Shown here in pieces: positions 4,548-6,829 of a DNA stretch of 6,829 bases (positions are counted from its first letter, which is position 1; the number at the start of each line of letters is the position of its first letter). The notes beneath the pieces are model-generated. The model worked only from the letters and a program-made list of their open reading frames with translations, was not told the DNA's origin and did no database searches. Source of the DNA: Actinoallomurus sp045806665 (GTDB lineage Bacteria > Actinomycetota > Actinomycetes > Streptosporangiales > Streptosporangiaceae); assembly GCA_045806665.1 (NCBI GenBank), contig JBJMIW010000205.1:1-6829 (forward strand), read 5' to 3'. A program made the translations under genes and the position numbers.

Positions 4548-5840
4548 ATGGAAACCTTTTCGGCTTCGGGGCTCGGTGGACCCACCGTCCTCGCTTCCGG
4601 TGTGCTGCCACTGGAGGTCGACGACCCGGCCTTCATCGGCGGGCATCGTCTGGTCGCCAGACTGGGCTCGGGCGGGATGGGCATCGTCTACCTGGGGCGC
4701 GACGGGAACGGCGGGCTGGTCGCGGTCAAGACCGCACGTCCCGAGGACGCCGATGACGCGACCGTGCGCCTTCGTTTCCAGAGCGAGGCTGACTGCGCGC
4801 GCCGGGTGCCAGGCCGGTGGACGGCGCGGGTACTCGCCGACGGCACCACCGAGCGACCGCCCTACCTGATCACGGAGTACGTCGAGGGCCCGTCGCTCGC
4901 GCACATCGTCGACACCAGCGGTCCGCTGCAGCCGGAGCAACTGCGCGCCCTGGCCACGGGGGTCGCGAGGGCGCTGGCCGCGATCCACGGGGCGGGCATG
5001 GTCCACCGGGATCTCAAGCCCGCCAATGTGCTGCTGACGCCGACCGGCCCGCGCATCATCGATTTCGGCATCGCGCAGCGTCTTCCGGCCTCGGGCGGGC
5101 CGACCAGGGACGGCGTCGTGATGGGCAGTCCCGGCTGGATCCCACCCGAACGGCTGACCGGGCGGCCCGCCACCAGCGGGTCGGACGTCTTCGGATGGGG
5201 CTGTCTCGTCGCGTACGCCGGGACCGGCCGGAACCCGTTCGGCGAGGGCGACGGCGACGAACTGGCGCGGTGGATCATCCACGAGCCACCAGATCTGGAC
5301 GGATTGGACGAATCGCTCCGCCCGCTGGTCACCGCGGCCCTGGCCAAGGACCCGGCGGACCGGCCGCGGTCGGCGGAGCTCCTCGCGCGGCTCGGCGCCG
5401 ACGTCACGAGGCCCAACGATGTCCGGCGCCGGCGGCGACCTCTTCTGGTGCCCGTCCTGGCCGCGGCCGCGGTCGCCGCCGTGGCGGCGATCGTCACGGC
5501 GACCGTCACCTCCGGACCCGACCAGAAGGACGGACGACGGCCTCCCGACCGTGGCGCGGTCGCCTCACCCGGCCCCGGTACGCCGTCCCTTGGGATCCGC
5601 GGCCACGCGCCGTCGACGCGCCTGGAGTCCGTCGGGACGGGCCCGACCGCCGCGGGCCGTACCGCTCCGGGCACTACCGCTTCGGGCCGCAAGCCGGGGA
5701 CGGCCACCCGGCCCCCCACCGCTCCGGCCACCACGCCCGCCAAGGTCGACCCGGGGCCGGCGGACGGCGGCAAAAGTGGCAACGGCACGAATAACAAGGG
5801 CAACAACGGCAACGGGAACGGCAAGGGCAAGGGCAAGTAG
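4548..5840 (+). CDS. Transmembrane Hanks-type Ser/Thr protein kinase with Gly/Asn/Lys-rich tail
   Basis: A 430-residue kinase. Residues 1-27 precede a kinase domain at about 31-285: glycine loop GSGGMGIV (40-47), Lys61 in VAVK, helix-C Glu80, catalytic loop HRDLKPAN (153-160, Asp155), DFG (172-174) and MGSPGWIPPE (192-201), where PPE replaces APE. All catalytic residues are present. A basic run RRRRRP (293-298) marks the cytoplasmic side of a membrane span at about 299-320. The outer part (321-430) has no recognised domain. It is Pro/Thr/Ala/Gly-rich and ends in an Asn/Gly/Lys low-complexity tail (409-430), so it may contact the cell wall and not bind a small ligand. It is transcribed away from the other kinase and converges on the class I fumarase with 36 bases between stop codons. 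Sequence does not show its substrates. Confidence 0.92.
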   Translation: METFSASGLGGPTVLASGVLPLEVDDPAFIGGHRLVARLGSGGMGIVYLGRDGNGGLVAVKTARPEDADDATVRLRFQSEADCARRVPGRWTARVLADGTTERPPYLITEYVEGPSLAHIVDTSGPLQPEQLRALATGVARALAAIHGAGMVHRDLKPANVLLTPTGPRIIDFGIAQRLPASGGPTRDGVVMGSPGWIPPERLTGRPATSGSDVFGWGCLVAYAGTGRNPFGEGDGDELARWIIHEPPDLDGLDESLRPLVTAALAKDPADRPRSAELLARLGADVTRPNDVRRRRRPLLVPVLAAAAVAAVAAIVTATVTSGPDQKDGRRPPDRGAVASPGPGTPSLGIRGHAPSTRLESVGTGPTAAGRTAPGTTASGRKPGTATRPPTAPATTPAKVDPGPADGGKSGNGTNNKGNNGNGNGKGKGK

Positions 5841-5871
5841 CCGACCTTGTCCGCCGGGCGCGGCCGTCGGC
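5840..5871. terminator. Weak nested hairpin between convergent kinase and fumarase genes
   Basis: GCCGAC (5840-5845) pairs with GTCGGC (5866-5871), enclosing a smaller CCGC/GCGG stem (5851-5854 with 5860-5863). It fills the 36-base gap between two convergent stop codons, where a terminator for either strand is expected. The stems are short and such matches are common in GC-rich DNA. Confidence 0.3.
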
Positions 5872-5876
5872 GCGCG

Positions 5877-6829
5877 TCAGCGCCGCCCGATGGTCAGCAG
5901 TGGTCCGGTGGTGTCCGCAAAGAAGTCGTCACCCTTGTCGTTCACCACGATGAACGCGGGGAAGTCCTCGACCTCGATCTTCCAGACCGCCTCCATACCG
6001 AGCTCGGGGTACTCCAGGACCTCGACCTTCTTGATGCAGTCCTGAGCCAGGCGCGCGGCCGGGCCGCCGATCGATCCGAGGTAGAACCCGCCGTGGGCCT
6101 TACACGCCTCGGTCACCTGCGTGCTGCGGTTGCCCTTGGCCAGCATCACCATCGAGCCTCCGGCGGCCTGGAACTGCTCGACGTAGGAGTCCATCCGGCC
6201 GGCCGTCGTCGGGCCGAACGAACCGCTCGCGTAGCCCTCGGGGGTCTTCGCCGGGCCCGCGTAGTAGACGGCGTGGTCGCGGAGGTACTGCGGCATCGGC
6301 TCGCCGGCGTCCAAGCGCTCCTTGATCTTGGCGTGGGCGATGTCGCGGGCCACGACGAGCGGCCCGGTCAGCGAGAGTCGCGTCTTGACGGGATACCGGC
6401 TGAGCTCGGCGCGGATCTCGTCCATCGGGCGGTTCAGGTCGATGCGGACGACGTCGCCCTCGAGGTCGTCCTCGGTCGTCTCGGGCAGGTAGCGCGCCGG
6501 GTCGGTCTCCAACTGCTCGAGGAACACCCCATCACGAGTGATCTTCGCCAGGGCCTGCCGGTCGGCGCTGCAGGACACCGCTATGGCCACCGGGCAGGAC
6601 GCGCCGTGCCGGGGCAGCCGGATGACGCGGACGTCGTGGCAGAAGTACTTCCCGCCGAACTGCGCCCCGATGCCGAGCTTCTGGGTGAGCTCGAAGACCT
6701 GCTGCTCGAGCTCCAGGTCCCGGAACCCGTGCGCCGCAAGCGATCCGGACGTCGGCAGGCCGTCCAGGTACTTCGCTGACGCGTACTTGGCCGTCTTCAG
6801 CGCGTACTCGGCGCTGGTGCCGCCGATCA
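5877..6829 (-). CDS. Fumarate hydratase class I (iron-sulfur fumarase), C-terminal 316 residues; 5' end outside window
   Basis: Enzyme of the oxygen-sensitive [4Fe-4S] class I fumarase family (FumA/FumB type, usually about 550 residues), acting on fumarate/malate in the cytoplasm. The frame is open from the right edge to TGA at 5879-5877. Visible from the N-terminal side: GGTSAEYALKTAKYA, GAQFGGKYF, RLPRHGASCPVA, VSCSADR, TRLSLTGP, RDIAHAK, YYAGPAKTPEGYASGS, GPTTAGRMDSY, MVMLAKGNRS, and a C-terminal swivelling domain ending in DFFADTTG. The Cys of VSCSADR (codon 6572-6570) fits the third cluster ligand by spacing. Relative to it, the RHGAS His, the RDIAHA Arg, the GPTTAGR Thr and Arg, and the AKGNR Lys fall where the Leishmania enzyme has His334, Arg421, Thr467, Arg471 and Lys491. 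The two other cluster Cys should lie just outside the window. A GTG at 6590 is internal, since homology continues upstream. L(+)-tartrate dehydratase is the main alternative; the close FumA-like sequence favours fumarase. Confidence 0.94.
   Translation of the reverse strand, partial: IGGTSAEYALKTAKYASAKYLDGLPTSGSLAAHGFRDLELEQQVFELTQKLGIGAQFGGKYFCHDVRVIRLPRHGASCPVAIAVSCSADRQALAKITRDGVFLEQLETDPARYLPETTEDDLEGDVVRIDLNRPMDEIRAELSRYPVKTRLSLTGPLVVARDIAHAKIKERLDAGEPMPQYLRDHAVYYAGPAKTPEGYASGSFGPTTAGRMDSYVEQFQAAGGSMVMLAKGNRSTQVTEACKAHGGFYLGSIGGPAARLAQDCIKKVEVLEYPELGMEAVWKIEVEDFPAFIVVNDKGDDFFADTTGPLLTIGRR

Noticed and set aside
4458..5282. 274-codon minus-strand frame opposite the second kinase
   Set aside because: Lies antisense to the kinase catalytic motifs and would also cross the divergent promoter region; composition typical of a shadow frame.
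4817..5794. 325-codon plus-strand frame overlapping the second kinase in another phase
   Set aside because: An out-of-phase copy of the kinase coding region, very rich in Arg and Gly, with no motifs.
5877..6590. Reading the class I fumarase as a complete 237-residue protein starting at GTG 6590
   Set aside because: The frame and the family similarity continue without a break from 6591 to the right edge, including GGTSAEYA and RLPRHGASC, so the GTG is an internal Val codon.
5847..6779. 310-codon plus-strand frame opposite the class I fumarase
   Set aside because: Antisense to a strongly conserved enzyme; no ribosome site and no recognisable protein family.

Overview
The window is GC-rich chromosomal DNA with strong G/C third-position bias. 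It uses GTG and TTG starts, carries Hanks-type Ser/Thr kinases with a single membrane span, and encodes small secreted lysozyme-fold enzymes ending in GWY. Together these point to a high-GC actinobacterium. An Actinomadura/Streptosporangiales-like host is my best guess, but species cannot be fixed from the sequence alone. I see no tRNA, rRNA, insertion sequence, CRISPR array or integration site.

Left part (1-995, + strand): the 3' end of one secreted lysozyme-fold (SLT-like) muralytic gene, then a 300-base gap with three strong inverted repeats, then a complete paralogue with a signal peptide. About 68% of the 71 shared C-terminal residues are identical, so this is a tandem duplication. A perfect 11-bp dyad at 1009-1041 sits between this gene and the convergent fumC and probably terminates transcription from both sides.

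Centre (1075-5840): fumC, a class II iron-independent fumarase (- strand), has a possible sigma-R-like promoter upstream. Behind it is a transmembrane Ser/Thr kinase (- strand, 572 aa from the preferred GTG start) with a two-cysteine extracytoplasmic domain I do not recognise. A second, divergent transmembrane Ser/Thr kinase follows (+ strand, 430 aa from the preferred ATG start), with a Gly/Asn/Lys-rich tail. The 134-base gap between the kinases holds two perfect inverted repeats, which suggests shared control.

Right part (5877-6829, - strand): the C-terminal 316 residues of a class I iron-sulfur fumarase. The gene runs off the right edge and converges on the second kinase.

The locus therefore carries both types of fumarase, which catalyse the same TCA-cycle step with different sensitivity to iron and oxidants, around a divergent pair of sensor kinases. 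The individual genes are ordinary families. The combination, the possible oxidative-stress promoter of fumC and the dyads in the kinase gap are the parts most worth following up.
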